DNA from: Chryseolinea sp. H1M3-3
GTDB lineage: Bacteria; Bacteroidota; Bacteroidia; Cytophagales; Cyclobacteriaceae
Length of the DNA: 64,000 bases
Direction: 5' to 3'
Assembly: GCF_029360725.1 (NCBI RefSeq)
Contig: NZ_JARKMY010000002.1
Location: 372,001-436,000, forward strand
The notes under the pieces were generated by a model. It made no database searches. It saw nothing but the letters and a program-made list of their open reading frames with translations, and had not been told where the DNA came from. A program made the translations under genes and the position numbers. This document shows, piece after piece, positions 18,154 to 27,512 of the stretch; the stretch's first letter is position 1; each line of letters starts with the position of its first letter.

Positions 18154-19995
18154 TTATTGGGTGTTGTCCAGCGATTCGAGCTCTTGAAGAAAACCTGCTG
18201 ACAGTATCGGGAACCTGCACCAGCTTCGTGGATCAACGTTTAAATCATCCAGGTGCAGCGATGGTGCCAGGCGTTCTCTTTTCCATTGGTTCGCCGACCA
18301 TAATCGGAAAAATTTCTTGATGTGAGTTTTTAGGGATGCGGCTTCATATCGGTCTTTCATCGATTGAAAAACTTCTAACGGCGACTTCCGATGAAAAATT
18401 GCATGCTTTTCAATTTCCACTAAAACAGAATAGGGCATCAGATCGGATTCATCGGTTTGTTGTCTTTCCAGCGGCCGCAACTCAGCAGTAGGCAGTAGGT
18501 TATTAACCAATGAAAGTCCAGGCTGGTCCAGCGCTTTCTCTGCCCAGCGTAACCATTGAATGATAAACGTTTTGCTGAGGCCGGCAATTGGACCAAAGCT
18601 TCCACTAGTATCACCATCCATTGTAGCATATCCTACATCACCTTCGCTTCTGTTTGAAGTTGTAATAAGTACAGCTCGTTTTACATTAGCAAGCATCCAA
18701 ATGATCGGAGAACGGGTCCGCGCCTGAATGTTCTGCAACGTAATATCATCGGTTTGCCATTGTAGTCTTCTGCCGATGGCAGTTTCAATTTTTGATGTAT
18801 AAGAAGTTACTTCTTCATCAATTTTCCAATGATGAAATTCCGCACCGACCGATTCGGCCAAATGCCGGGCAGCATTAAAAGTTTCTTGTGAAGAATTTTG
18901 AGTGCCCTGATAGGCACAAGTGAGTAGTTTGTTAACAGCCGATTTCCAATTGTCTACGATGTCTATTTGAAGTGCATGACAAAATTGGGTAGGGCCTAAA
19001 ACATCCCATGCTCTTTTTACCATCTCTGTTACGGCGACGGCACACATGGAAGAATCAGCGCCTCCGCTAAGCGACAGCACAAAACCATTTGCACGGCTTT
19101 TTCGGAGATAATCAAACAGGCCGAGTGAAATGGCCTGTGCTAATTCTTCATTTCTTTCCTTGTTATCCGTTAACGCAACTGTCGATGTTTGATCTGGATC
19201 TTTAAAATCAATTTCAGTACCCAATACGTTGAAACGTCTAAAGGAGAATCTTTTATTGACAGCAACCAATTTTCCGTTCTGACCAATAATAATGTCGCCA
19301 TCATAAATCATCCTTCCGGCTTCGTTGCCTAACAAATTAGCAAACACATAAACGCAGTTAAAAAGCCTGGATCCTTCTATGACCACTTCTTTTTCGCGAA
19401 GCAGGCTTTTGACCATAGCAAAATGGCTGGCGCTGGGATTAAGGATCAAATCAACTCCTCGTTTACAAAGCCTGTGGCCAGGGCGGTCTTCATCGCGCCA
19501 CCCATCTTCACAGATTTCAAACCCAAATCGAATGCCGTGTGCTTCGTAAATAATATCTCCAACGTGAATGCGTTCATCACCTTTAACTAATTCTGTTACT
19601 TCATCGGGCGGCCATGCATCAAACCAACGAGGTTCATAGTGTACGCCGTCTCTGGCCAAGAATTGCTTGAAAGTGATCCCTAAAATTTTCTTATCGCTGA
19701 TAACACAGGCGCCGTTATAGGTAACTTTACCTAATCTGACCGGAAGGCCTATGCCCACAGTTATATCCTGACAAAAATTTTTGATATAAAGAAGTTCTTT
19801 CCAGGCACGTTCAGGAAGCCAATCACTTAAAAATAAATCCTCGCATCCATACCCGGTAATGCACAACTCAGGCAAGCAAAGAATGCTGATGCCCCTTGAG
19901 CGTGCTTCTGCAATGGCGGCAATAATATTTTGTGTATTGTTACTCCAATCAAATGGAATCTGATTAACAGTAGCACCACCGATTTTGAGTTTCAT
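18154..19995 (-). CDS. nadE: Glutamine-dependent NAD(+) synthetase
   Basis: 613-residue two-domain enzyme: an N-terminal nitrilase-like glutaminase (residues 1 to about 270) and a C-terminal ATP-pyrophosphatase NAD synthetase. The glutaminase has the catalytic Glu in LCLPELCITGYGCEDLF and the nucleophile Cys in FGFEICEDGW. The synthetase has the P-loop SLSGGADSSMCAV and TTSNRSEGDVGYATMDGD. It amidates nicotinic acid adenine dinucleotide with ammonia channelled from glutamine, the last step of NAD synthesis. It starts with ATG 78 nt after the rnc stop, in the same direction. Confidence 0.96.
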   Translation of the reverse strand: MKLKIGGATVNQIPFDWSNNTQNIIAAIAEARSRGISILCLPELCITGYGCEDLFLSDWLPERAWKELLYIKNFCQDITVGIGLPVRLGKVTYNGACVISDKKILGITFKQFLARDGVHYEPRWFDAWPPDEVTELVKGDERIHVGDIIYEAHGIRFGFEICEDGWRDEDRPGHRLCKRGVDLILNPSASHFAMVKSLLREKEVVIEGSRLFNCVYVFANLLGNEAGRMIYDGDIIIGQNGKLVAVNKRFSFRRFNVLGTEIDFKDPDQTSTVALTDNKERNEELAQAISLGLFDYLRKSRANGFVLSLSGGADSSMCAVAVTEMVKRAWDVLGPTQFCHALQIDIVDNWKSAVNKLLTCAYQGTQNSSQETFNAARHLAESVGAEFHHWKIDEEVTSYTSKIETAIGRRLQWQTDDITLQNIQARTRSPIIWMLANVKRAVLITTSNRSEGDVGYATMDGDTSGSFGPIAGLSKTFIIQWLRWAEKALDQPGLSLVNNLLPTAELRPLERQQTDESDLMPYSVLVEIEKHAIFHRKSPLEVFQSMKDRYEAASLKTHIKKFFRLWSANQWKRERLAPSLHLDDLNVDPRSWCRFPILSAGFLQELESLDNTQ

Positions 19996-20073
19996 TTCTG
20001 AAATGTTTTTAGCTTACAGTAGTACAAAGAGAATAATCACAACTAATCTTTTAATTAATTGTTGAACGCTTCG

Positions 20074-20814
20074 TCAACTCTCCCCCAACAGATTTAACAT
20101 CTCGCAAGTTTTATATGCAGCATCCTGTTCTGCTTTCTTCTTGCTATTGCCATAGCCGGTTCCTTTGGCTTCACTGTCAACCAGAACTTGCGCTGTAAAT
20201 TCCTTGTGATTCTTCCCTTTCTTTACATTGAGTATCTCAAAGCGCACTTCTTTTCCTTCGCGTTGCGCCCATTCAATTATCTTGCTTTTGAAATTCGAAT
20301 TGGAATTGACCAAATCTTCAAGATCATAGTTTGGTATGATCAGTTTATCAATTACAAACTTTTTAGTTCTGAGGTACCCCTTATCCAGGTATATCGCACC
20401 TACAATTGCCTCTAGCGTGTTTCCTAGAATAACTTGCTGGAGATGGGCATTCTTTTGATCGTATTGAACGATGTTAGCTACACCAATCTTGCGCGCCAGA
20501 AAATTTAATGCTTCTCGATTTACAATTCTTGATCGGATCTCTGTAAGAAATCCCTCGGACTTAAAAGGAAATTTTTTAAAAAGATAATCTGCCACAGCTG
20601 CACCCAGTATGGCATCCCCCAGGTATTCAAGGCGCTCGTTCGATTCTTTAAAGCCGGCAGTAGTACTTTCTTTGGCAATAGAGCTATGCACAGTTGCCAA
20701 GCGATAAAGTTCGAGATTAGAAGGAGTGAATCCGGCTATATTGTGTATAGCGGACAAAAGTTTCTTATCAATTTTCGATTTTCCCTTTGGGATTTTAAGA
20801 ATCTTCCAAACCAA
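20074..20814 (-). CDS. rnc: Ribonuclease III
   Basis: 246 residues with a TTG start at 20814; no in-frame ATG is available nearby. The RNase III signature is clear (ESNERLEYLGDAILGAAVADYLF, about residues 58-80), with the metal-binding Glu and Asp residues, a second acidic patch (NTLEAIVGAIYLDKG), and a C-terminal double-stranded-RNA-binding domain (SKIIEWAQREG through GYGNSKKKAEQDAAYKTCEML). It cuts double-stranded RNA in rRNA processing and mRNA turnover. The order acpP-fabF-rnc on one strand is a conserved bacterial arrangement. Confidence 0.96.
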   Translation of the reverse strand: MVWKILKIPKGKSKIDKKLLSAIHNIAGFTPSNLELYRLATVHSSIAKESTTAGFKESNERLEYLGDAILGAAVADYLFKKFPFKSEGFLTEIRSRIVNREALNFLARKIGVANIVQYDQKNAHLQQVILGNTLEAIVGAIYLDKGYLRTKKFVIDKLIIPNYDLEDLVNSNSNFKSKIIEWAQREGKEVRFEILNVKKGKNHKEFTAQVLVDSEAKGTGYGNSKKKAEQDAAYKTCEMLNLLGES

Positions 20815-20893
20815 GCGTCAAATTATTGTATAGTACGGAGCTAATTTAGCAATTCTTGTTATTTAAATTTTTCGAAAGCAAGGATGAGGATTT

Positions 20894-22147
20894 TTACGCC
20901 TTGAACTTTTTAAAGATGATCGAAAAATTATGACCTCCGAAACCAAACGTATTGCTTAACGCTACGTCTACATTTCGATGTTGGGCTTCATTAAACGTGA
21001 GATTGAGTTTAGGGTCAAGGCCAGGATCATCCGTATAATGATTGATCGTTGGCGGAATGATGGATTGATCGATTGCCATGAGGCAGGCAATGCTTTCAAT
21101 TGCACCTGCCGCACCCAGCAAGTGGCCCGTCATCGATTTGGTTGAGCTGATATTCAAATTGTAAGCATGGCTTCCAAATACTTTTTGAATCGCCCTGATT
21201 TCTCCAATGTCACCAAGTGGCGTGGAAGTGCCATGGGTATTGATATAATCAATCTGCTCTGGTTTAACACCCGCTTCTTCTAATGCGTTATACATTACCC
21301 GGGTAATTCCAGCACCCTCAGGATGCGGGGCGGTAATGTGATAAGCATCGGCCGTCATGCCTCCGCCGAGTACTTCACCATAAATTCGCGCACCTCGTTT
21401 AACGGCGTGCTCATATTCTTCAAGAATCAAAGCACCGGCACCTTCGCCTAAAACAAAACCATCGCGATCTTTATCATAGGGACGGGAGGCAGTTTCAGGA
21501 GAGTCATTCCGTTCAGAAAGCGCTCTCATGGCATTGAATCCACCAACCCCTGCTTCACAAACTGCCGCTTCTGAACCGCCGGATACAATAACATCGGCTT
21601 TGCCTAGTCGTAAATAAGTAAATGCATCATAGATTGCATTTGTAGACGATGCGCATGCTGAGACCGTTACGAAGTTGGGCCCACGAAAGCCATATTTGAT
21701 TGAAATATGTCCTGCACTTAAGTCAGGAATCATCTTGGGAATGAAGAAAGGATTGAACCTGGGCGTTCCATCACCTTTTGCATAGGTCTTTACTTCTTCC
21801 TGAAAAGTTAATAACCCCCCGATACCTGAGCCCCAGATAACACCAACACGGTCAGGGTTTACTTCAGCTAGCGGGAGGTTTGAATCTTTTATTGCTTCAT
21901 CGACTGCGACCATTGCATACTGAGCAAAAGGATCCATTTTACGGGCCTCCTTGCGGTCCATGAAGTTGCCAATGTCGAAGTTTTTTACTTCACAGGCGAA
22001 TTTTGTTTTGTAAAGTGAGGCATCAAAACGTGTAATAGGCGCAGCTCCGCTCTTACCTGCTTTCAGACCATTCCAATATTCTGGAAGTGTATTGCCGATG
22101 GGAGTGAGTGCACCAAGTCCTGTAACGACTACTCGTTTTAATGTCAT
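20894..22147 (-). CDS. fabF: 3-oxoacyl-[acyl-carrier-protein] synthase II
   Basis: 417-residue condensing enzyme that elongates acyl-ACP with malonyl-ACP in fatty-acid synthesis. I place the start at the ATG at 22147 (MTLKRVVVTGLGALTP) instead of the TTG two codons upstream. The thiolase-fold catalytic triad is visible: the Cys in VSACASSTNAI, the first His in NTHGTSTPLGD and the second in KSMTGHLLGAAGA, plus the GFGGHN loop near the end. It lies 37 nt downstream of acpP and is almost certainly cotranscribed with it. Confidence 0.97.
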   Translation of the reverse strand: MTLKRVVVTGLGALTPIGNTLPEYWNGLKAGKSGAAPITRFDASLYKTKFACEVKNFDIGNFMDRKEARKMDPFAQYAMVAVDEAIKDSNLPLAEVNPDRVGVIWGSGIGGLLTFQEEVKTYAKGDGTPRFNPFFIPKMIPDLSAGHISIKYGFRGPNFVTVSACASSTNAIYDAFTYLRLGKADVIVSGGSEAAVCEAGVGGFNAMRALSERNDSPETASRPYDKDRDGFVLGEGAGALILEEYEHAVKRGARIYGEVLGGGMTADAYHITAPHPEGAGITRVMYNALEEAGVKPEQIDYINTHGTSTPLGDIGEIRAIQKVFGSHAYNLNISSTKSMTGHLLGAAGAIESIACLMAIDQSIIPPTINHYTDDPGLDPKLNLTFNEAQHRNVDVALSNTFGFGGHNFSIIFKKFKA

Positions 22148-22184
22148 GTTCAAAGGGGTGTGGTAAAAAAGCGAAAGGGATCAA

Positions 22185-22424
22185 TTATTTCTTCACGTTT
22201 TGCTCCAGGTATGAAATTGCCTGGCCTACTGTTGAAATATTTTCAGCCTGATCGTCAGGAATCGAGATATTAAATTCCTTTTCGAACTCCATAATAAGTT
22301 CTACGGTGTCGAGAGAGTCAGCACCAAGATCGTTAGTGAAGCTCGCTTCGGGAGTAACCTCAGATTCCTCCACGCCAAGTTTCTCGATGATGATCTGTTT
22401 TACCTTTGTTGCAATTTCAGACAT
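22185..22424 (-). CDS. acpP: Acyl carrier protein
   Basis: 79-residue acidic carrier protein with the phosphopantetheine attachment Ser37 in [12 protein letters not shown]. The start is the ATG at 22424 ([12 protein letters not shown]); an upstream in-frame extension adds 21 residues that do not belong to the family and overlap the promoter. It carries growing acyl chains to FabF and the other fatty-acid enzymes. First gene of the acpP-fabF-rnc group, with a near-consensus promoter 33-64 nt upstream. Confidence 0.97.
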   Translation of the reverse strand: MSEIATKVKQIIIEKLGVEESEVTPEASFTNDLGADSLDTVELIMEFEKEFNISIPDDQAENISTVGQAISYLEQNVKK

Positions 22425-22456
22425 GTTTTTTCGGTTTAATGATTTAAAAATCTGTG

Positions 22457-22488
22457 CAAATAAAGAGATTTGCGGCAATATTGTCAAA
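22457..22488 (-). promoter_or_regulatory. Bacteroidota-type promoter for acpP-fabF-rnc
   Basis: On the minus strand, TTTG (22488-22485), a 20-nt spacer and TTTATTTG (22464-22457) match the TTTG/TAnnTTTG consensus except at one A. The predicted transcript start near 22450 leaves a leader of about 26 nt before acpP, and it excludes the upstream-extended start of that gene. Confidence 0.6.
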
Positions 22489-22541
22489 CTTTTTTGATCT
22501 TGCTCAAACGAGTGAAAACTCCCTTTAATCGTATTGAATGA

Positions 22542-22964
22542 ATGAAAAAAAGTAAGTTAGTCATAGAATATGATTATGATTTTGAGTTGATGGGGATTCT
22601 TTCATCAGCCCGGGGGTACAAACTTGCTTGGGAAATTAATCAAACGTTGGGTATTCAGCTCATTAAACAACCTGATTTAGTGGTTGGTTTTAAAAATAAT
22701 GAAGAAAAGAGTTTTTCTTTTTATTCACATGAAACGCAACTCAATCGATTGAAACTATTTAAAAATAAACCTTCTGAACAAGAAAGTGGAAAGTATTTTC
22801 TAATCCCTGAATTTCCTCACTTTGATTTTATAATTTTGGCCGCAATGGAAGAGCAGGACACACATCAACAGTTGATACATCGAGTAAGATCAATTGAAGT
22901 TATTCAACTTGTCGCCTCCATTCCACTGGAAGGTCTGAAATCAAAATCCAACTTTATTTTTTGA
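22542..22964 (+). CDS. IPExxxVDY-family protein
   Basis: 140-residue soluble protein of a family restricted to Bacteroidota and named after a central motif, seen here as IPEFPHFDF (residues 88-96). It starts [19 protein letters not shown] and carries no signal peptide. Function unknown. The family is usually encoded between acpP and pyk, exactly as here, which makes the placement strong supporting evidence. It is divergent from acpP and followed 55 nt later by pyk in the same direction. Confidence 0.85.
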   Translation: MKKSKLVIEYDYDFELMGILSSARGYKLAWEINQTLGIQLIKQPDLVVGFKNNEEKSFSFYSHETQLNRLKLFKNKPSEQESGKYFLIPEFPHFDFIILAAMEEQDTHQQLIHRVRSIEVIQLVASIPLEGLKSKSNFIF

Positions 22965-23019
22965 TGGATAATGCAAGAACCTGTTCGCATAAACCAATTA
23001 CGAATTACCTTAAACCTAT

Positions 23020-24450
23020 ATGCTAGATAAAGTATCGTTCAACAAGACTAAAATTGTTGCCACCGTCGGCCCTGCGTCCAACTCGAAAGGAATGTTACAG
23101 GCGTTAATTAAAGAAGGAGTAGACGTATTTCGTTTGAACTTCTCCCACGGCACTCACGAAGACCATTATAAAGTAATTCAATACGTCAGGGAACTCAACA
23201 AAGAACTTGGCACGAAGATCTGTATTCTTCAAGATCTTCAAGGACCAAAGATCCGGGTGAATGAAATGGAACCCAACGTAGTGATTGAGCGTGGACAAGA
23301 TTTAATTATCACAACGCAGGAGGTGCTGGGTAGCAATAAAATTGTGAGCACCTCTTATAAAAGTCTCCCTAAAGACGTCAAAGTGGGAGATATGATCCTT
23401 ATTGATGATGGTAAAATTGAATTAAAGGTAAAAGAAGTTAGAACGGATGAAGTCTTAACTGAAGTGGTTTATGGCGGATTACTCAAATCACGGAAGGGTA
23501 TCAATTTGCCTTTTACCAAAGTATCGGCCCCTTCGCTTACAGAAAAAGATTTAAAGGATCTGGAATTTGGTATCAAGAATGACGTGGATTGGATCGCATT
23601 ATCATTTGTTAGAAAAGCATTTGATATTCAATCCATGAGAGCCATAATAGATTCACACAATTCGGCCGCCCGTATCGTTGCGAAAATCGAAAAACCCGAA
23701 GCTTTAAGTAACATCGATGAGATCATTGCTGAGACCGATGCGGTAATGGTTGCCCGCGGCGACTTAGGTGTGGAAATATGGATGGAAGAGGTGCCAATGG
23801 TTCAAAAGATGCTGGTAGATAAATGTAACAGAGCTGGTAAACCGGTTATTGTTGCCACCCAGATGATGGAAAGCATGATTGAGAATCCTCGACCTACACG
23901 TGCTGAAACGAACGACGTTGCCAACGCAGTTATGGATGGCGCGGATGCGTTGATGCTTTCGGCCGAAACTGCTTCCGGAAAATATCCGCTCGAAGTTATC
24001 CGCAGTATGGTACGCACTGTCGCATCGGTCGAGAAAAACCCGAAGATCTATTATCACTTCAGAGAAGTAGAACGCTCGTCACCAAAATACATTCACGACA
24101 ACTTTGTACTGGCTGCCTGCAAACTTGCGAAAGATGTTGGTGCAAAAGCCATTGTGGGAATGACGCAGTCTGGTTATACAGCTTTCCAGTCTTCAGCATA
24201 CAGACCAAACGCCAGCATTTTTGTCTTTACATCAAATGCGTCGCTATTAAACAAGATCAACCTCGTGTGGGGATCCCAGGCTTATTATTACGATAAGATA
24301 AACTCTACAGACGAGACCATCTCTGACGTTGAATCTACTTTAAAACGTGACGGCCATGTAAAGACTGGCGATATTATTATTATCCTGGCCAGCATGCCGA
24401 TTCACGAGAAAGCCAGGACGAATACTTTGAAGATTAACGTGGTCAAATAG
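23020..24450 (+). CDS. pyk: Pyruvate kinase
   Basis: 476-residue glycolytic enzyme converting phosphoenolpyruvate and ADP to pyruvate and ATP. The N terminus has TKIVATVGPASNS and RLNFSHGTHEDH. The active-site segment WIALSFVRKAFDI, the catalytic Lys region VAKIEKPEAL, the metal-binding MVARGDLGVEI and the conserved MMESMIENPRPTRAE with DGADALMLSAETASGKYP are all intact. The C-terminal allosteric domain is present and of normal length. A hairpin terminator follows the stop by 13 nt. Confidence 0.97.
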   Translation: MLDKVSFNKTKIVATVGPASNSKGMLQALIKEGVDVFRLNFSHGTHEDHYKVIQYVRELNKELGTKICILQDLQGPKIRVNEMEPNVVIERGQDLIITTQEVLGSNKIVSTSYKSLPKDVKVGDMILIDDGKIELKVKEVRTDEVLTEVVYGGLLKSRKGINLPFTKVSAPSLTEKDLKDLEFGIKNDVDWIALSFVRKAFDIQSMRAIIDSHNSAARIVAKIEKPEALSNIDEIIAETDAVMVARGDLGVEIWMEEVPMVQKMLVDKCNRAGKPVIVATQMMESMIENPRPTRAETNDVANAVMDGADALMLSAETASGKYPLEVIRSMVRTVASVEKNPKIYYHFREVERSSPKYIHDNFVLAACKLAKDVGAKAIVGMTQSGYTAFQSSAYRPNASIFVFTSNASLLNKINLVWGSQAYYYDKINSTDETISDVESTLKRDGHVKTGDIIIILASMPIHEKARTNTLKINVVK

Positions 24451-24463
24451 ACAATCCATTAAC

Positions 24464-24511
24464 AGTAAGCAGCCGGGTTTTAAACCTGCTGCTTACTCTT
24501 TCAACTTTTTT
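24464..24511. terminator. Bidirectional terminator between pyk and rqcH
   Basis: AGTAAGCAGC (24464-24473) pairs with GCTGCTTACT (24488-24497), with an inner GGTTT/AAACC pairing. T-rich sequence follows in the plus direction (to 24511), overlapping the last codons of the convergent rqcH gene. Serves pyk, and possibly rqcH too. Confidence 0.75.
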
Positions 24512-26063
24512 CATCCAAAGTTGGCTCCACCATAATAACCTCCTCCCGCTCAACCACAACAGTTCCGGGAAGATCGCCTTTGCGTTTTCGAACATATTTT
24601 CTAGGTGTCACCACCACTGGACACAAAGACTCGTTCTTTCTTTTTGAGTAATAGGCAGCAAGTTGGGCGGCGCGTTCGATCACGTCTTTTGGGAAATTTT
24701 TTCCAGCCTGATATTTAAGCAGCACGTGTGACCCTGCTACGTCTTTTGCGTGTAGCCAAAGATCTTCCTTGTAACCAAACTTAAGGGTAAGGGTGTCGTT
24801 ACTGTGGGCATTTTTTCCAATCAATATCTTGTATCCTTTGTATTCAACCTCACGATAAGGCACAGGTGCAGGCTGCTTTTCCTTCTCATCCGATACTTTC
24901 AGCTTTTCACCGAGCTTTCGTAAGGTTTTAAGATCGGATGCTTCTTCTACCTGCAAGAGTTGGTCGGTAAGTTTATCACACTCCTCACTTTTATTTTTTA
25001 GAAGCTGCTGCAAATGATTGATCTCGATTTGTTGATTTTTTCCTTTCTTATAAAAAATGGCAGCATTCTTTTGTGGACTCAAGTCACGTTTTAGTTTAAT
25101 CTCCGTTGGATGGTTATCATGATAAAAATTGTTTAAGGTGACACGATCAATTCCCTGCTTCACGGTGTGCAAATTCGCCATAAGCAGATCAGCCCAAATC
25201 TTATAATTGTTATCTGCTTGCAGTTCACGAAGTTTGTTAGCCGTTTTATCTATGAAATTTTGTGACGACTGCAGTTTTGATTTTAAATAAGAAAGTGCCC
25301 AGGATTTTTCTTTGCTGAAAGTATCCTGATGCGTGAATAAAAAGGAGAACTCGTGAACCGCTTTAATAGGATCTGTAAATTGCCTGATGAGATTCCCGAA
25401 TTCCAACATGGAAAAAAACATTTTACCTTCGTGCTCCCGAATGGAATAAGATGGGTTGCTCAAAAGGTCACGAACATCTTGAATTGCCTTCCACTGAGCA
25501 TCGGTTGATAATTCGAAAAACTTTTGTTGCTGCAGATATTTCCAGACAACTTTTCCAAAAGTAAAATAGAGGCTTTCAGGTTTAGCTGAGTTTTGCAGGA
25601 AGTTCTCGTAACTCCAATCGATGGTTCTGTCTAAAGTTTGTAAATCGATGTTTTCATCTTCTTGTATGCTGTTTTTAAAAATTTCAGTCACAGAACCATT
25701 TTCAAATAGCACGAGGTTAGAGCGGTTGCCATGCATCTTGAATAGCATCACAATCTCGTTACTGAAGTTGATGGCGAAACTTCTTTCATTTTCAAATTGA
25801 TGAATGCCTTCAACGCGTTGGCCGATCAACGTTTGGAAAAGATCCACGCTATTCTTTCTTGCCCGATGAAAACTATCAGGAAAAGACAAACACGAAAATG
25901 AGGATGATAAATTTGCTTTAATGAAGAAAGGTAAACCTTGCGTTTCAAACCTGATGATCAATTCATCTTTACTTTGACTAAAACATTCGGAAACAACGGT
26001 AGACCTGAGCGTGTTCTCGAGCGACTTTGTAAGTTGGCGAAGGAAATAGTAATTGTTGTGCAC
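24501..26063 (-). CDS. rqcH: NFACT-family ribosome quality-control protein (RqcH/Rqc2-like)
   Basis: 520 residues from a GTG at 26063 (VHNNYYFLRQLTKSLE), which matches the family's usual start; the longer frame to 26105 adds 14 unlikely residues. Order of parts: NFACT-N domain (about 1-170, with HGNRSNLVLFE), a long helical coiled coil (about 255-400), and the NFACT-R RNA-binding domain (YKGYKILIGKNAHSNDTLTLKF, DLWLHAKDVAGSHVLLK). RqcH binds split 50S subunits carrying peptidyl-tRNA and recruits tRNA-Ala for alanine tailing. Convergent with pyk. Confidence 0.9.
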   Translation of the reverse strand: MHNNYYFLRQLTKSLENTLRSTVVSECFSQSKDELIIRFETQGLPFFIKANLSSSFSCLSFPDSFHRARKNSVDLFQTLIGQRVEGIHQFENERSFAINFSNEIVMLFKMHGNRSNLVLFENGSVTEIFKNSIQEDENIDLQTLDRTIDWSYENFLQNSAKPESLYFTFGKVVWKYLQQQKFFELSTDAQWKAIQDVRDLLSNPSYSIREHEGKMFFSMLEFGNLIRQFTDPIKAVHEFSFLFTHQDTFSKEKSWALSYLKSKLQSSQNFIDKTANKLRELQADNNYKIWADLLMANLHTVKQGIDRVTLNNFYHDNHPTEIKLKRDLSPQKNAAIFYKKGKNQQIEINHLQQLLKNKSEECDKLTDQLLQVEEASDLKTLRKLGEKLKVSDEKEKQPAPVPYREVEYKGYKILIGKNAHSNDTLTLKFGYKEDLWLHAKDVAGSHVLLKYQAGKNFPKDVIERAAQLAAYYSKRKNESLCPVVVTPRKYVRKRKGDLPGTVVVEREEVIMVEPTLDEKS

Positions 26064-26196
26064 CGCGACGGAGGTTATAGTTAAAAACCAACAGTAAAAG
26101 TACACTGGATAAGAGATGTTTTTGCACTGAGCGATAATACTATTTGAAGCTTAATGCCCCTGCACGCTGTATCCGTAAACCTTTAATTGGTAACGG

Positions 26197-26961
26197 TTAC
26201 TGTAATTCAAGTTGCAGCCCATCATAGGCCAAAAGAACATTTGCAGGCAATTCCTTTGAAACATCGGCATGCAATCCAAGCTTGTGGCTAATATGCGTAA
26301 AGTAAGTCAGCCTTGGTTTTATTTTATCCACCATATACAAGGCCTCTTTCAAATTAAAGTGAGAGATGTGGGGCTCACGTTGCAGTGCATTCAGAACGAG
26401 GATTTCCGTTCCCTCAAGTTTTTCAAGCGTTGTTTCAGGGATAAAATTGGCATCGGTGATGTAGCTGAAATTGTTGAACCGAAAACCTAGCACCGGCATC
26501 TTCAAGTGCATAACGGGAAGGGGCGTAATGTCGACGCCGTTAACAGAAAAGGTTTGCTCGTCGATAAGGTGTAGCAGCAATCGTGGGATACCCGGGTAAC
26601 TATCTTTCATGAACGCATAAGCATACTCCACTTTGAGTTGATCCAACACCTGTTGTTTCCCATACACGGGCATATCCATTTTTTGCATGAAATTGTACGC
26701 ACGAACATCATCCAGGCCGGCCGTATGATCGCGGTGGGCGTGGGTAAATAGAATCGCATCGATCCGTTTTACCCGTTCGCGCAGCATTTGCTGGCGGAAA
26801 TCCGGACCTGTATCGATCACAAAACTTTGATTCGAAATCTCTACTTGGATGGAAGATCGAAGACGCTTGTCGCGAAAATCTAACGACGAGCAAACTTCGC
26901 ATGTGCAACCAATCACCGGCACGCCTTGAGATGTACCGCTTCCTAAGAATGTTATTTTCAT
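26197..26961 (-). CDS. MBL-fold metallo-hydrolase, PhnP-like
   Basis: 254-residue metallo-beta-lactamase-fold enzyme. It opens with FLGSGTSQGVPVIGCTCEVC, an opening with clustered cysteines shared with PhnP-type cyclic phosphodiesterases. The metal-binding HxHxDH is FTHAHRDHTAGLDD, followed by VMHLKMPVLGF, ITDANFIPE and FTHISHKLG with later ligands. No phn genes are nearby, so the substrate is more likely another cyclic or nucleotide phosphodiester. It runs in the same direction as rqcH, 133 nt upstream of it. Confidence 0.88.
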   Translation of the reverse strand: MKITFLGSGTSQGVPVIGCTCEVCSSLDFRDKRLRSSIQVEISNQSFVIDTGPDFRQQMLRERVKRIDAILFTHAHRDHTAGLDDVRAYNFMQKMDMPVYGKQQVLDQLKVEYAYAFMKDSYPGIPRLLLHLIDEQTFSVNGVDITPLPVMHLKMPVLGFRFNNFSYITDANFIPETTLEKLEGTEILVLNALQREPHISHFNLKEALYMVDKIKPRLTYFTHISHKLGLHADVSKELPANVLLAYDGLQLELQ

Positions 26962-27041
26962 GCGATTACAACCTTAATTATGAAAGAAGCGGATGAATGC
27001 GAATATTGTTTGCTTCCGGAGAAAAAATCTGAAAGCCATCT

Positions 27042-27314
27042 TTAAGCCGCCTGAAATTGCTGCATGAGCTCTTCGTGCAGCTTTTGACTTTTTTCTGTAA
27101 AGCGAGTTGTATCAAGTACAATGCCTTTTAAAATTTCCATTAACGCGTTGATTTTCCCTTCGGTGGTGTAGAACTTATTGATGATGATGATTTTTTGGTC
27201 TTTTAACACACAATAACCTGACTTAAAATTACCTTTTTCGTAACGCAGCGTGTAATCTGACTCCGCTATCATGTCCTCCAGTTTTGTCAGAAATGGTATG
27301 GTATATTTAATCAT
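27042..27314 (-). CDS. Small conserved hypothetical protein
   Basis: 90-residue soluble protein without signal peptide or TM segment. It begins MIKYTIPFLTKLEDMIAES, has a central beta-rich part (TLRYEKGNFKSGYCVLKDQKIIIINKFY) and an amphipathic helical end (FTEKSQKLHEELMQQFQ). I do not know its function. It is in the same direction as the MBL hydrolase, 80 nt upstream of it, and divergent from miaA. Confidence 0.75.
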   Translation of the reverse strand: MIKYTIPFLTKLEDMIAESDYTLRYEKGNFKSGYCVLKDQKIIIINKFYTTEGKINALMEILKGIVLDTTRFTEKSQKLHEELMQQFQAA

Positions 27315-27512
27315 GTTTCTTCCCGGCTTTAAGGGCGCAAGATAAGAAAAATTTGGTTGTGCGCCGTCTCACGGGCGGTCATAGTTCTAGGTACTCCTAC
27401 AGCAGGATCGGAGGATTTTTTATGCGATTTTTGACCATAAGAAAATTGTAATATTGCACAAAGACGGTATTAGCCTTTTGAAACACCATCAGGTTGTTGA
27501 TCGTGGATTTTA